Shown here piece after piece: positions 1 through 12,719 of a stretch of DNA of 64,000 bases. Source of the DNA: Sistotremastrum niveocremeum HHB9708. Lineage: Eukaryota > Basidiomycota > Agaricomycetes > Sistotremastrales > Sistotremastraceae. Both the position numbers and the translations under genes were made by a program. The notes under the pieces were generated by a model. The model was not told the DNA's origin, did not search any database, and saw nothing but the letters and a program-made list of their open reading frames with translations. Positions within the stretch are counted from its first letter, which is position 1. The number at the start of each line of letters is the position of its first letter. The stretch lies in contig KV419398.1 of the NCBI GenBank assembly GCA_001630475.1, forward strand, positions 595,825-659,824, read 5' to 3'.

Positions 1-500
1 TGAACCAAGCGCCCAACAAAACAATTCCTTCTCGGTCACACCATCGCTTCCTCCTCCGACTCGAAAAAAAACTCCGTGTAGTATGTGTATATCGTCGCCT
101 TTGGGGATCAATTCATTGCCATGACATCAATCATGAAGCCTTCTGATTCCATGCGTTGAAGTAACTTCGACCGTGCTAAATTTTAGACCTATTTCATAAC
201 TGACAAAGAGAAAGTTTCGTTTGGAAATGGACTTGGTATTTTGAAATCGATTTTTCTCTCGCCTCGGCGCCCAGGCTTTGAGATATCTTCCGCGCGTCAT
301 AGTTTGCTACACCAGCACGATGACCGTCACATTGTTAAACGAATCAATTTTTGAGCTGGATGCTCAAGAGTCGAGACCTCGCGAAACAGAGTGACAGCGT
401 CGACGGCTGCCAATGTTTCACGTTGGCGCCTTACGTACAAGCAGTCGGCGATAACGGAAAAAAGGTGAAAGGTACATTTTATTCAAGCAAATATTTCCTA
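1..500. other. No gene recognised (left edge)
   Basis: I see no convincing coding exon, RNA gene or repeat here. The stretch is moderately AT-rich, with short homopolymer runs, and leads into the 3' end of the ABC transporter gene that is read from the opposite strand. Confidence 0.5.
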
Positions 501-501
501 T

Positions 502-3500
502 CTATGCACCATTCGTGGCAAATGCCTGAGCTCGAGCTGCATCTTCCAACTCTTGATATGTCCCGCTCTTGAGACACATGTTACGGAAAACCCCATCCTC
601 CTTCCTAATTAGATTGTACGGTGTGTCACACTCGGCAATCGTGCCCTGATCGAGCACAATCAATCGATCGTAATCGATAACCGTTCTCAGACGGTGTGCC
701 ACTGTGAGCAACAATGAGCCTTTGAATTCGTCTCGGATGGTTGCTTGGATCTTTGCATCCGTTTCAAAATCGATGCTACTGGTTGCCTCGTCCAGCACAA
801 TGATGGAGCTTTGTCGGAGCAGAGCGCGAGCCATTGCGATCAACTGTCTCTGTCCTTGCGAGAAGTTGGTGCCACCCGCAGACACTTTAGAATCTAGCGT
901 GATTGCTTTTTTGTCATCGTCGGTACGATCACTTCGGAACGACACGGCAGTCATAGTTGACTGGTTCGTCGGTGCTCTCTGCAAAGGGGAAGATGAAGAT
1001 GAGCCCACGACGGTACTGCCCTCGCCTTCAGCGGGCTCCGCGTCAGCAGATGCTGAATAGATGGATGGAGCACGAGATGTTTTTTGTGACGCATGAGCAG
1101 TAGGAGAAATCATTTGGACACGATAGAGTGCATCCAAACATTCCGCGTCGGTATATTCATCTACGAATGACATCAGAACATAGCTCCTGAGAACAAGACG
1201 AGTGCTTACTGAAAGGATCCAAATTATCTCTAATGGTTCCTGAGAATAAGGCTGCACGGCGATTAGGCATGCGTTGGGTGAACTGCAATCAACACTTACT
1301 AGCATCTTGCGGTATGAAGGTCTAGAATCATGAATGAGCAAGTTGAACACTGGATAAAGGAAAATTATGTACCAATCGTGCACGCAAATCGTGCAATCCA
1401 ATAGTCGTGATATCGATGCCATCAATCATGATCGTTCCCTTGTGAGGATCCACCTTGATAGATATCGGTAAATATCATATTCTCTGGAAAACTATATCGC
1501 ACTCACAAAGCGGAGAATACTCATCGCCAACGTGGATTTACCTGAACCCGTCCGACCCAGTAAACCCACTCTTTCTCTCGGTTTCAAAGCAAAAGTGATG
1601 CCATGGATGACGGAAGGAAGATCGGGAGCATATTTGATCTCCAGATCTTTCACGACGATCATGCCCTCCGGATTATTGTCAGATGGCCAGTAGGCAGGAG
1701 GGCGGTTCAACTCAATGATCCTAGGCGGCTGTTGAGGAAGATCGAGATATTCGACAATACGTTCTACTGAATTCAAATCCAGTTCCAGACTTGTCCAGAA
1801 CCTACAAGTCCAGTAAATGGAATTCGTGAATGCCATAGCTGGTAAATATCTCAGCAAAGCTGGAACGAAAGGAAAACGGGCTTAACACACCAGAGGTGAT
1901 GGTAAGACCGGCATATCCCGCAGGCACCTTGCCCGAAAGGGAAAGCAGAGTCGTGACCAAAACTGCAACAGCACCAAGGCTACGAGAGTGGTCAGTATCA
2001 GCGCTCATTAGTGCAGAAATAATGGCTCACAAATCATAATAGAGCAACAACCAACGATTGCTGAATGAAAGTGTAAGGGAGATTTGAAATTTGGAGCCGA
2101 AAAAGCTTACGTCATCCAAAACGTATACCACATCTGGAGAACCAAGATCAGATGGAGCTTCTCTTAAGGATAGGAAAGGCTTACGTCCGTGAAAAGGTCA
2201 ACCTTTTCGAAAAGATTGTTGAGGAATGAATTCTCCGCAGAGAATGCGCGAACGGTAACAATACCTAGCTTGAGGTTGAATATCATTGAGTGCAAGACAC
2301 TGGATCTGTGCTCACCGTCCAACAATTCGGCAAAACCACTGAAGATGGGTGATCGGTTCGTTGACTCCATTCGTCTCAGATCACGACCCGTGTTCAGATA
2401 TCCAATAGCGAGCCGAACGTAGAAGTATCCGAGAATAAACGCGGGAAGGAGGAAGGCGGGGAAGACGACAGACACAGTGAGAATCGAAATGAAGAACGTT
2501 GCCAGGGAAGAATTGACATTCTGAAGACTGCTCGCAAGGCTACTATCGATAGTCTCAACGTCTTTCGAGAAGCGATTGAGCATACGACCTGCTGGCGTCG
2601 TATCGTGGAAGCGAACTGTAGCGAGCATGACGGCCGATAAAAGATCACGGAACAGATGCTTGGAGGCACGCAAAGCACCAGTAAACTGAATACCGCTGGC
2701 GGCGACGTTGATGAATGCCGCGCCGAAACCGATAGCAGCATAGATGCCAACGTAGAAAAGTGGGTGATCGATAGGTGAAGGAAGCCGAGACGAGAAGGTC
2801 CGAGAGGGATCTTGCGACGCGACGTTCTTCAAGGCCGATGGGAGATGAAGCGTTGACATGGGGTGTTGAGATACACCTTCGAGTTCTCCATGGGAAGGCG
2901 AAACGAAGAAGGACATGGTAGCGGACGCGGCTTCTTCGCCGAATTGCTTGTATGCCTAGAAAAAAACCCAATCGTAAGCCAAGGTGGGGAAGGTAGATTA
3001 AGCATCGGGCTACGTACGTCTCCCCATACCGCAATCCACAATTTCTCTCCAATGCCCAACAACTGAACGACGAGGATCAAGAAGATCAATATACTCCAGA
3101 CCCAATAAGACCTAAGGCGAAGAATAAGAGAGAGTTTGTGTAGAGATGGAGTTGGCGTACGATGCTTTGAGGTAGGTCCTATACACCGACCACTTCACAG
3201 AGCCAGTCTCCCTGAACTCATCTTCAACAAGCTTTCTGGGCTTCTTCGCCTTCGGTTTAGCGTCTGTGCCGTTCTCACTGGCAGCACCATCAGCAGGAGT
3301 CACTTCTGCTGCAGTATTATCAGCAGTCTCCTCCTTCAACTCCTCTTCTTTCTTCTCTTCCTTTGCCTCTAGATTAGCTTCTTGTTCGATATGCTCTAAT
3401 ACTCCTGATTTGCGGAGATCTTCCACTTTGCCTTGTAGATCGATACGACCATCGAGCATGCGGACAAGATAGTACGTGCCGGGGAGGACCAATTCGACAT

Positions 3501-6500
3501 GATGGGTGACCAGAATCTGCCAGGGACCATTATCGGAAGATGCCATACACTGAAACGCTGATGCTTACCACCGTCCTGTTCTTGAGCAGTGGGCCCTTGA
3601 ATACACGTTCGTACAGAATCCGAGCAGTGTGACTGTCCTGCATGGAGATGAGAAGCGAATACAATCGTATGAGAGTCTACGCACCACAGCACTCAACGGG
3701 TCATCCAAAAGTACATATTTCGTCCTGGCGTAGACGGCTCTTGCAAGGGCAACTCTATGGGCGGTTATCAATGATGGCAACAACGCCTCCTTGAACGACA
3801 ACACATACCTAGCTTTCTGTCCTCCCGAAAGGCTCACACCTCTAACACCGATTTCCGTGCGATCGCCGTCTTCGAGAACCTCCAAATCGGGTTTCAATGC
3901 ACAACACGCAATAACCTCGTCATATCTCTCCTGATCAAATGGTGTCCCGAACAGAATATTATCCTTGATCGATTGATGCTGCAACCAAGGTGTCTGAGCT
4001 GCATACGACAGCGTTTGAACCAGACCATCAGGGAGGACTTTGTGAGGATTCTTGTCGAGGAGGAGTTTAGACTCGACACCGGGAGGAGGGGGTTGCATTG
4101 TCATCTCGCCGAGAAGAGCCATCTAATCCGCTTGTCAGACACGGAAAGTTCGAATTCGAATGGATGGCGTACCAGAAGTGCTGTCTTTCCTGAGGCTGTC
4201 GGACCAGTGACGACAGTAAGTTCTCCATTAGGGAAAACGACATCAAGATCCTGTAATTCGAACGGACGATCTTCACGATCTTCACCCTCTGCCTCACTCT
4301 CCACAGCAATCTCAGGTAAACCCGACGGTGTTCCATTCTTCTTAACGTCGTCCTTAGCTTTCGCCTTGGCCTTATCCTTATCCTTATCCTTTTCGTCTTT
4401 CTTCTCTTCGACGGTGTTCCATTTGAAAGAAGCGTGCTGGAAGCCTAATGGCGAGGCTTCATTCGCGTGTTCATCAGAGGTAGGAGATACAGCTGGTTTC
4501 TTCAGAGAAGAAACTTGATCGTCGACTTCGGGCTCGTTCAGGAACGTATCGATACGTGACACAGAGACCATAGTTTGCAAGATCTGCACGATGAAGGTCG
4601 GAATAACGTTAAGCGGAGCTCTGAGCATCGAAAAGAGCGCGATAGACTATAATACTCGTCAGCATTCATCTTCAGGTGTGGCCGGATAAACGGACCGTAA
4701 ACGCCGTGGCGATAGTGAGCTGGTGTCCCAGCAAAACGAAAGTCGTGAAAGAGATCACGGAAACCAAGATAGGCACTGAGCTCCACAGGGCGAAGAACAT
4801 AATACCATTCAACCGAGCTACGGCACATTTTGTTCAACATCGAGGACAATGCCACGCAGTATCGGGAGACTTACCCTTGATCATCCACTTGATCTCATCT
4901 CCTCTTTTCTCCATCGCCCTCGCGATCCACTTATCTTCCCAAGCGAAGAATTTGATGAATTTGACAGCGCTTATGATTTCGTTGAGGATCGCCATACGCT
5001 TGTCGCGTGCTGCGAGAAGGCCTTTCTGGATACGGACAGCACGCTTTGCGAGGAAGTGGTTCAAAGGAGATGCAAGCAGAAGTACGAGGAGACCGCTGAA
5101 AGCGGAGACGCCGAGAAGTCTAGAGGTATGCGCATGAGCGCCGATCGTGTGACGGAACGAAGAACACCACTCACTGGTAGAGGAACGCGATGGCGATGAT
5201 GATTTCGAACGGAGCACCCTGTACCGCGTCAGCCATGAATGAAGACCGGATAATTAGATATACTCACGTAGAGATAATAAAGACCGGAAGTCATGATCGA
5301 AACGCGATTCGCATCTCCACTCATGAGTTGCACGATCTTACCAATATCAGCTCCAGATGAATTCTCGCCAGAAGGAAGCTCCTTCTTGTCCTTTCCAGAT
5401 CCCTCCTTCTTCTCCGTGATACCAGAGAAATCTTTTCTCTTCAGTGCCTTGTCGTAAATGGCAGCCATCAGTTCGGTCCTGAAACGCGTGCTGACACGTC
5501 TGCCAAACCAGAGATGGAGGACATCGGCTTGAGCTTTCAAGACGGATGACAAGAATGCGAGTAGCGCGTATGTATATGCGGTGAACATCAAGGATGGAGT
5601 TTGAACATCGGCGTCCAAGGCGTCAAGAATTCTCTTTAGGAAGAATGGGCCGGCATAGTTGAATCCCACGGAGACCAGTGTAAGAGTAAAGTCGAGGATC
5701 AGATCAAGTGAGCCGGCAAACCAGAGTCTTTTCAGTAAAGTCGAACCGCTATGTGGAAGGAAAGAAACGGCGTCAGTCGCGCAGAACACTGACAAACAGA
5801 TTCCTCACGTTATGGCGCAGAATTTTTTGTAGACGGGGCGTGATTGCATGGTGGGAGAAAGCGCCCAGATGTCCTTTTCTTTCAGGGTGGCATTCGTTCC
5901 CTGTTCCAGGTAAGGGACTGTCAGGGTCAAGGAAGCAAAGACATACTCTTTTAATGAGCGGGTAGACCCAAGAGAAAGTGATCCATTGGAACAGAGTAGC
6001 GTAGTCCTCTGGAGTAAGCTCCGTTCCCTACGATGCATATATATGTGAGAAGAATTAGAATAATATCATCAGAAAGCACGTACAATTTTTGATTTGTCGA
6101 CTGATTCGACTGGAACACCCATCGGCATCCCCAGAATGAGGGTCAGCATGAACAATATAGTGACCAGGTTGAGTGTGGTGCCCGCAATGGTGACCCCGCC
6201 AGGGTTTGCGTGATCTAACGATGATCGATCGTAGATGAGAGAGCCAACATCAAAAGCTGACGCCGCCAGTTGAAGCAAGAGAAGAAAGAACAGGGAATAT
6301 GGGGGTGTCGGCGATGGTCGAATCAGAGGAAGTAGGGCAGAGTATATCCATGGAATAACGGCAATGAATGGGAGAATCGCTCTCCATGGCAGGATGCCAG
6401 GCAAGCTGACGATGGTGAACGGCGCCACGAAGATTCGCACAAGCACCTCGACGACGCTGACGGCCGTCAGAGCGTACGCTCGCCATGTTGGCCCGACTTT

Positions 6501-6899
6501 TTCTGGTTTTCCGTGTACCTCGTCGATGGTGAGGAGTTTACGAAAAGGTATGGCTATGAACGAGAAGACTGGCTTCAATATTTTGATTTGCAGAACAAGA
6601 AAGAGAACGAGAATGAGAGCCACAAAAGATGTCGGGACCAAAGTCGTCCATGCAAGACGAATGCATGGCGAAGTTAGGTCGAAGGGGTGGTCGACGCAGA
6701 GCGCCATGGCTCGTTTGCTGAGCGCGAGTGATGGCGAGAAAGAAGAGACGTTTGGTTCTATTAGTAGACGCGATAATAGTGTTTGACCCACATGGACTGC
6801 CGAACACTTTCCATTTCGGACCCGGAGCGCTGACGTCGCACATGGCGTTTTCAGGGGCTGTGTGATCGAATTTTGTTCCATCCTCTCAGGGACACCCAA
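502..6899 (-). CDS. ABCC/MRP-type full ABC transporter
   Basis: Multi-exon gene for a membrane ATP-driven exporter of the ABCC (multidrug-resistance-associated) subfamily, which usually moves glutathione or other organic-anion conjugates into the vacuole or out of the cell. The N-terminal exon (from 6899) has several hydrophobic helices resembling an extra N-terminal membrane domain. The first transmembrane domain follows at about 4.6-6.0 kb. NBD1 shows Walker A GPTASGKT, signature SLSGGQKAR and Walker B YVLLDDPLSAV. The second transmembrane domain lies at about 1.9-3.1 kb. NBD2 shows Walker A GRTGSGKST, a family-typical divergent signature NFSQGQRQL, Walker B IIVLDEATSSID and the switch histidine in TVAHRL. 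Both ATP sites therefore look complete. A Lys/Glu-rich low-complexity linker precedes NBD1 and another follows it. The start at 6899 is the first ATG of the long N-terminal exon. The substrate cannot be read from sequence. Confidence 0.9.
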
Positions 6900-7900
6900 T
6901 TTCAGATCTGAAGTCTACACTTTACATTCGGTTCTGCAATTGAAAGCGGTAGTTTATTACACATGATGCACTAACGCAACACATCTTGACGCTTTACTAA
7001 TTTTGTATGATAACACACTGCACCGAAGCGTAGCAGTTACACTGTTACAGAGCTGACTGACTTGAACTTGACCATAAGGTTGTGCTTGAGTTGCGTAGCA
7101 GTTGTAGTAGTTGAGTCATATCGCTTCATGCATGTTCGCAGCGAAGTCTGTGAAGATACCATTAGCTCCTCAGCGCTAGAACCGATAAGGCAGAAGTTCG
7201 ATGCATCCACACGGTGCCATGACTCGCAAAACGCTTCGATGTCTCGGCTTCGATGATGTCGCTTAGCACTTTAGATTGAGACTTGGTTTGCCAGATCGTT
7301 GATGCGGTGGACATCAATGGTCCACTCCGCGGCTCCGAGAGACAGCTCACAGCAGGCCAGAGCAAATTTTAGCAGGAGAAAATTGTGACAGAATCTTGCT
7401 GCGTGAGTGGACTTTCTCAAGTGCTCTGCGATGGAAAAATCCTGCCAACAAGCATGCTATTTGCAACGAGAAAACCTTGCACAGGGTCCAAAATTTCTCA
7501 CGACCTCTTCATCGTCTTTTCAAGTTTCACGATATTTTCAGCTTCTTATCGGCAAAACTGAAAAAAGTGTGAGATCGGTCTGAAAGTTTCTTAAGCACCT
7601 GCAGACTTTTGGCAGTGAATTATGCCTGAATTTTCTCTTCATATTTTTATTGAAAAAAGTGTGACATAGATCAGTCACGGGTCATCATTTTTTCACCGTT
7701 TTCGCTTGCTAAAAATGGGGCTCGATAGCGGTGCAGGATCTCGAGAGTTCATTTTCTCACTGCGGAGTCATCCAATCGGCTTTAGTTCGAAGTTTTGGAT
7801 CATGAATCAATGAACGGGCTGGGACTCACGATGCGAGAAGCGCTGAAAACCCATGAAAGCCTACAGAAACATGCAACGATTGACCGATGCAATGATCAAG
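6900..7900. other. Intergenic, no gene recognised
   Basis: About 1 kb between the transporter start and the 3' end of the first F-box-like gene. Only short open frames without family features are present. An AT-rich part (7540-7700) holds two similar short motifs around GAAAAAAGTGTGA, perhaps a decayed repeat. The 5' side should hold the transporter promoter; I see no clear TATA box. Confidence 0.4.
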
Positions 7901-7904
7901 ATTG

Positions 7905-9192
7905 TCAAGCAGACTGCTCGACATGACCATTCTGGATCAAGCGTATCTGTTTGGCTTTCCACTCGCTCACGAAACCCAACAACCCACCAACCGCCACATC
8001 CGACTCGTCCGTCATATGTGCCACCCCCGTAGCTCTGCAATACTCAAATGCCGCGGAGTACTTGCTCATAATCAGGACAGTATGCAAAGTCTTGAATCGG
8101 AGATCATCATCCTTCGGGACGACGCTGCACGTATAAGTCGCGAAAAGATTTTTCTCCATTATGACGAGTGCCTCTAGCCGTTCCAATCTATACAGCACAT
8201 CGAATGGATTCGTCTGATCTTATCGAGTCAGTCACTACGAAAGCGCAATGAGGAGAGGTGCCAACCTTCGGCGAGTCACAGAGAGTGAATAAGAGGAGTT
8301 GAAGTTGGGGCGAACAGTCGACGACTCTCTCCAGAGCACTCTGGTCCAAGGTAATACGCATCACATCCAACACACGCAAATGCATAGCATGAGACGCCCA
8401 ATCTCTCGGTATCGAAAATATCCGAGTGAAAGTGAGATACCGAAGTTCAGAACGTTTAATAAAATAATAGCTTTGACTGGTTTCATCCACATCCGTAACG
8501 GACATCTCGACCACATTGGACAACCGAGCGAAGTCGTGAGCATCTGGTTCGGCCGGCTGAATTGCCGTATAAACATTCTCGAGGGTGAGCGATTTGAGAT
8601 TCGGATGTCGATCGAGGAAGATGAGATGAGAAGCGGCGAGGGCACGTCTGCAAACGAAGGAATGGAGAATATTCTCGGGTAATTGGTCCCTCAGGAGGTC
8701 GAACAGTTCACAATTGATATCCGTGCCTGGCTCGAACAATTCGCAAGGGGCGAATTTCACTTCCAAATGTCTGAGAACCGTCATCAAACTAAACGGCAAC
8801 GCCGAAACGTTTCTCGCTGTGGATCGTCCTCGACGGAGAGCAGGTCCGTAATTACTGATTTCCAGCGTCCTGACGTATTTAGCGGTCCTTGATCGAAGGA
8901 CCGAGGCGATCTTTTGAGCAGCAGGGGATCCTACGACGAATTTGACGACGCTGTAAAGTCTGCGTTCGGCGTCGGCCTGGAGAAGACGAGAGGATTGGGC
9001 AAGTCCGCCTAATGTGCGAGAAAGAGTTTTAACATCTGATTCTCCCGCAACATATTCGTCCATGATCATTCCAATGATCTCAAGCGGAATGATGGGCGAA
9101 CGACGTGATGGATAATCCAATATTGTTACTCGGTCATCAATACGAGCGCTCGCAGCGAGTCGTCTGGTTTTCTTAGAACGAGGTTTGGCCAT
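7905..9192 (-). CDS. F-box-like protein, paralog A
   Basis: Member of a five-copy family in this window. Exon 1 is 8266..9192, a 52-nt intron is 8214..8265, and exon 2 is 7905..8213. Residues about 30-50 (IPLEIIGMIMDEYV) resemble the start of a fungal F-box, the module that binds Skp1 in SCF ubiquitin ligases. The rest has family blocks shared with the other copies: AERRLY, a VLRSRTAKYVR block, YGPALRRGRS, and LPENIL followed by a Cys-Arg pair. The C-terminal part has leucine-rich repeat-like spacing (LRVLDV, LQLLLF). A Lys/Arg-rich N-terminus could be a nuclear signal. By its motifs it is nearer to the copies at 33.6 and 35.9 kb than to its immediate neighbours. The F-box assignment is inferred from one short motif; the target is unknown. 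Confidence 0.75.
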
Positions 9193-9638
9193 GTACTTAG
9201 TTTAGACCAAATATTCTTCCTAGAGGGATAAAATCTGGGTCAGGACGTCAAGAGTAGTCAGCGCAAGTCTGACCTTACAGAAGTGGATGCAGGCCGAGTC
9301 TTGGGCCGAGTGCATGAAAACTTGAGGCCAGGCGAGCAGCGCGACCAGTCACATGTGACTGACGCGAGAACGCGCCCCAACGCGCTCCACTCTGAGCGCC
9401 TGTAGTAGTCTCTGCGCGCGGTCTCTCATTTCTGGCGCCGAATGGATACTAATACTAAAGTACACGTACACTATACTGAGAGGCCCTTACATGTGAAGGT
9501 GACCTTACAAGACAAAAGTAAAACCGAAGCTCAACGTCACTATGCCAAATACGAACAAACACGGACCATGTTATGATTTCTTAAAAAGAGGGTCTTGGTT
9601 CGTTTGAAAAGGTGCACTCCTATGGGAGGTCGAAAGCT
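9193..9638. other. Intergenic between F-box-like paralogs A and B
   Basis: No exon recognised. This should contain the promoter of paralog A (read leftward) and the 3' region of paralog B. A GC-rich part at about 9340-9430 contains alternating CGCG/ACGCG words. No TATA box or repeat boundary is obvious. Confidence 0.4.
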
Positions 9639-10929
9639 TCAAGCGGAAGCGCTAGCCTTCTTGCGGGACATCTCAATGCGGCCGACATGCTCTGCTTTCC
9701 AACTAATAATGTCAACCGCGCCTGTTGGTTTTTGCGTCCAGCCTCGTCGCTTGCTTTTGGTCATCTCCACACCAAAATATTCATTGGGTCCATCTATAGG
9801 GACAACGATTGCTAGGTTCTGAAGAGCTTCGCAATCATTTACTTGCCCGACGATAGAGTTGAAGTAGGAGTTGAATGTTGTGGGATCCGGCAGAAGCCCG
9901 AGGACCTCGAGATTTGCGAGTCTTCTGAGGGTGTCGAATACATTGATCTATAATGGCGCATGAGCAAGGAGAAAACAGGAACAAGGAAGATCTTACATTC
10001 TTTTCTTCCCATAGGTGGTTGAGTTTGAGCATGAGGAGTCGCAGGCGAGGCGATGAGTTGACTATCTCCTTCACGATTTTCGGATCCAACGCCTGGCAGT
10101 GCGCCACGTCGAGCGTGATCAATTGTTGACTGAAAGACGACCACGGGGGAATGATAGAGAAGGTCTCCAACGGAGTAAGATATTGAATGTCAGATCGTTG
10201 GAGTATCCAACACAGAGAGGGATGCTCTATAGGGGAGGCGACGATCATGCTGAGGTTTGGGAAATCCATCCGATCTACTAAAACTTCCGTTGCGTTAGGT
10301 TCGAATGCGTTGAGCTTGATAAGAAGCTCCTCCAGAGTTCGCTGGCGATACAGGAAGCGTATAGACGATCGGTTGAGGGGGCGAGCGCAACGGAAGACCT
10401 GCAGAGTATTCTCTGGCAAGTCGCGGCGCAGAATCTGGAACAGACGCTCATCGAGGGGTTTCTTGATATAAGCAGAAGGACCGTATGCGAAATGGATCTC
10501 CATCTCCTTCAGCCCCGTCATCAACTCGAATGGTAAGCCAGCAACGGTGCTCATATTGTTATCCCGAAAGCTCCTCTCATCTCCGTATTCCATAACATGT
10601 AGTACTCGAAGGTATCTCGCCGTGCGGGATCGTAAGACAGCGGCGATTTTTGCAGCTCGGGAAGTACCAACGGTGAATTTGACATAGGCATAGAGTCGTC
10701 GTTCGGCCTCTTCTTGAAAAAGACGAGAGCACTGCGCGACTTTGAGCAGTTGGCGATCGATCATTGCGGCGTTTTTATTGGATCCCATTATATTGATGAG
10801 CGCGTCGAGAATAGCCCCAATGATCTCAGGGACAAGAATCCGCTGAGTGACAGGGAGCAAAGGCGGGATCGAAAAGTGAGGAGCATCGTCGGCGACGCTT
10901 TGAGTCGCTGTTGCTGATTCTTGGTTCAT
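9639..10929 (-). CDS. F-box-like protein, paralog B
   Basis: Exon 1 is 9997..10929, a 49-nt GT-AG intron is 9948..9996, and exon 2 is 9639..9947, ending at a TGA. After splicing the reading continues ..EEKN-INVFDTLRRL.., which matches the exon join of the other copies. An F-box-like start (VPEIIGAILDALI) sits at residues about 32-46, followed by the family blocks AERRLY, VLRSRTARYLR, LPENTL and LITLDVAHCQALD. The N-terminus (SATATQ) and the ERLFQIL.RDL block are shared specifically with the next gene at 11.4 kb, so these two are a recent tandem pair. Function beyond a presumed ubiquitin-ligase adaptor role is unknown. Confidence 0.75.
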
Positions 10930-11428
10930 GTGCTATGATCTGCGAGTCAACCCTTCCGGATTTGAGCAAAAGATTGAGCAACCTGATTGAAAGAATTAAA
11001 GAAGAGTCCTACGAGTCAATTGATGTGGCCTGAGCTCTGTACGTTGAGCCCTCGATGCGCTATCGCCTCCAGTGGCTCAGGAAGAGGTGCGCGACGACTT
11101 TGGTCACGGCGTGACCAGACATAGGCGCTGGGACCGGCATCCCGGCATCACAGGTTTTGGCGGCATTGCATTTCCGGTGCGCTGCCATTAATATTGTGCT
11201 GCTGGATTGCGAAACGGTTTCGAAGCCTTCTCGCTCGCATTACGGGACCGCACAGGCGGTGAAAATAACAGTACTATATCAGATTAATAATGCTGAGATA
11301 CAATAGAATACGACGGTTACTAAACGGCAAACATTACGGTAGCAGTGAGTACGAACAGACAGTAGATAAAAGGTTCTTAGATTTATACGCCTTCTGATGG
11401 CCTTAAAAGCTTTACTGTTATTGGAGTC
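10930..11428. other. Intergenic between F-box-like paralogs B and C
   Basis: About 500 bp without a recognisable exon. It should hold the promoter of paralog B and the 3' end of paralog C. Nothing else stands out. Confidence 0.4.
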
Positions 11429-12716
11429 CTAAGCGGCAGTCTTCTTGCGGGACAACTCAATGCGCTCAACGTGCTTTGCTTTCCAGCCGATGATGTCAAT
11501 CACCCCTGGCGTTGTCTGGGTCCATGCCTTCCTGACGGTTCTTTGCATCTCAATCCCACAGAATTGATTGGTCTCTCCCGTGGAAACTACGATGACAAGA
11601 CTCCGAAGACCTTTGCAAGCCCTGATGTGCCCGACCGTGGAAATAAAGTAGTCGTTGAATGTGGAGGGCTCCGGCAAAATCCCGACGACCTCGAGATGAG
11701 CGAGCTGTGTCAGGCGGTCGAATATGTTGATCTGCAATGACGGCTGAGCAAGGACAGGGTAGCGATGTCAGTGGTCTTACCTTTTTCTCCTCCCATTGGT
11801 GGTCGAGCTTGACCATAAAGAGTTGCAGGCGAGGTGAGCAACGAGCAACTTCCTCCACAGTGCTCGGATCCAGCGCTTGGCAGTGCGCCACATCGAGCGT
11901 GATCAATTGATGACTGTAAGAGGACCACCCAGGAGATAGACCGAAAGTGTGCAAGGGTGTGAAATATTGGATTGCAGAGCGTTCGATAATCGAGGACAGC
12001 GAGGGGCTGTCTATAATTGATCCGATGATCGTCGTAAGCTTTGGGAAAGTAGCCCGATTGACTACATCTTCGGTAGGCACGGGTTCGATCGAAATGAGAT
12101 TGATTTGGAGAACTTCAAGAGTTCGCTGTCGAGAAAGGAAGGGCACGCATGACCGAGACAGAGGATGAGCGCAACGAAAGCCTTTGAGGATATTATCTTG
12201 CAGATCGCGGTCGAGGATCTGAAATAGCCGATCGTCGTATGGCGCGATGTCGTCGCCTTTTCTTGCGTGCGCAAAGTGAACCTCGATGCCATCCAATCCA
12301 GTCATCAAGCTGAATGGTATGCCAGCGACGCTGAAAATGGAGGTATCTCCACGCCCCCGAGCAGCTCCATAATTAAAAATCTTGAGATACCGGACGATGT
12401 ATTTCGCAGTCCGAGCTCGCATCACAGTGGCGAGATCTCTCGCTCGGGTAGTACCAACGGTGAAATTGATGGAAGTATAGAGTCGTCGTTCGGCCTCTTC
12501 TTGAAAGAGGCGGGAGCACTGCGCGATTTTGAGAAGCTCGCGGTCGATCAGCTTTACATTTTCATTGAAGCCCATTTGATGCATGAGCGCATCTAGGAAC
12601 CCGCCGATTAGCTCAGGAACGAGGATACGCTGACTGGCAGGGGTTAAAACAGAGCTGAAAAAAGGTGAAGCATCATCGACGGCGATTTGAGTCGCTGTTG
12701 CGGAATCCTGGTCCAT
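11429..12716 (-). CDS. F-box-like protein, paralog C
   Basis: Exon 1 is 11781..12716, a 49-nt intron is 11732..11780, and exon 2 is 11429..11731 (begins INIFDRLTQLAHLEV). The F-box-like motif (VPELIGGFLDALM) lies at residues about 32-45. Blocks conserved with paralog B include DRELLKIAQCSRLFQEEAER, LPENIL/LQDNIL-type spacing, LITLDVAHCQALDP and CSPRLQLFM. The intron sits at the same place and phase as in paralog B. The C-terminus ends in ELSRKKTAA, matching EMSRKK.. in paralog B. It is clearly the tandem duplicate of paralog B. Its cellular role is not known. Confidence 0.75.
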
Positions 12717-12719
12717 GTA

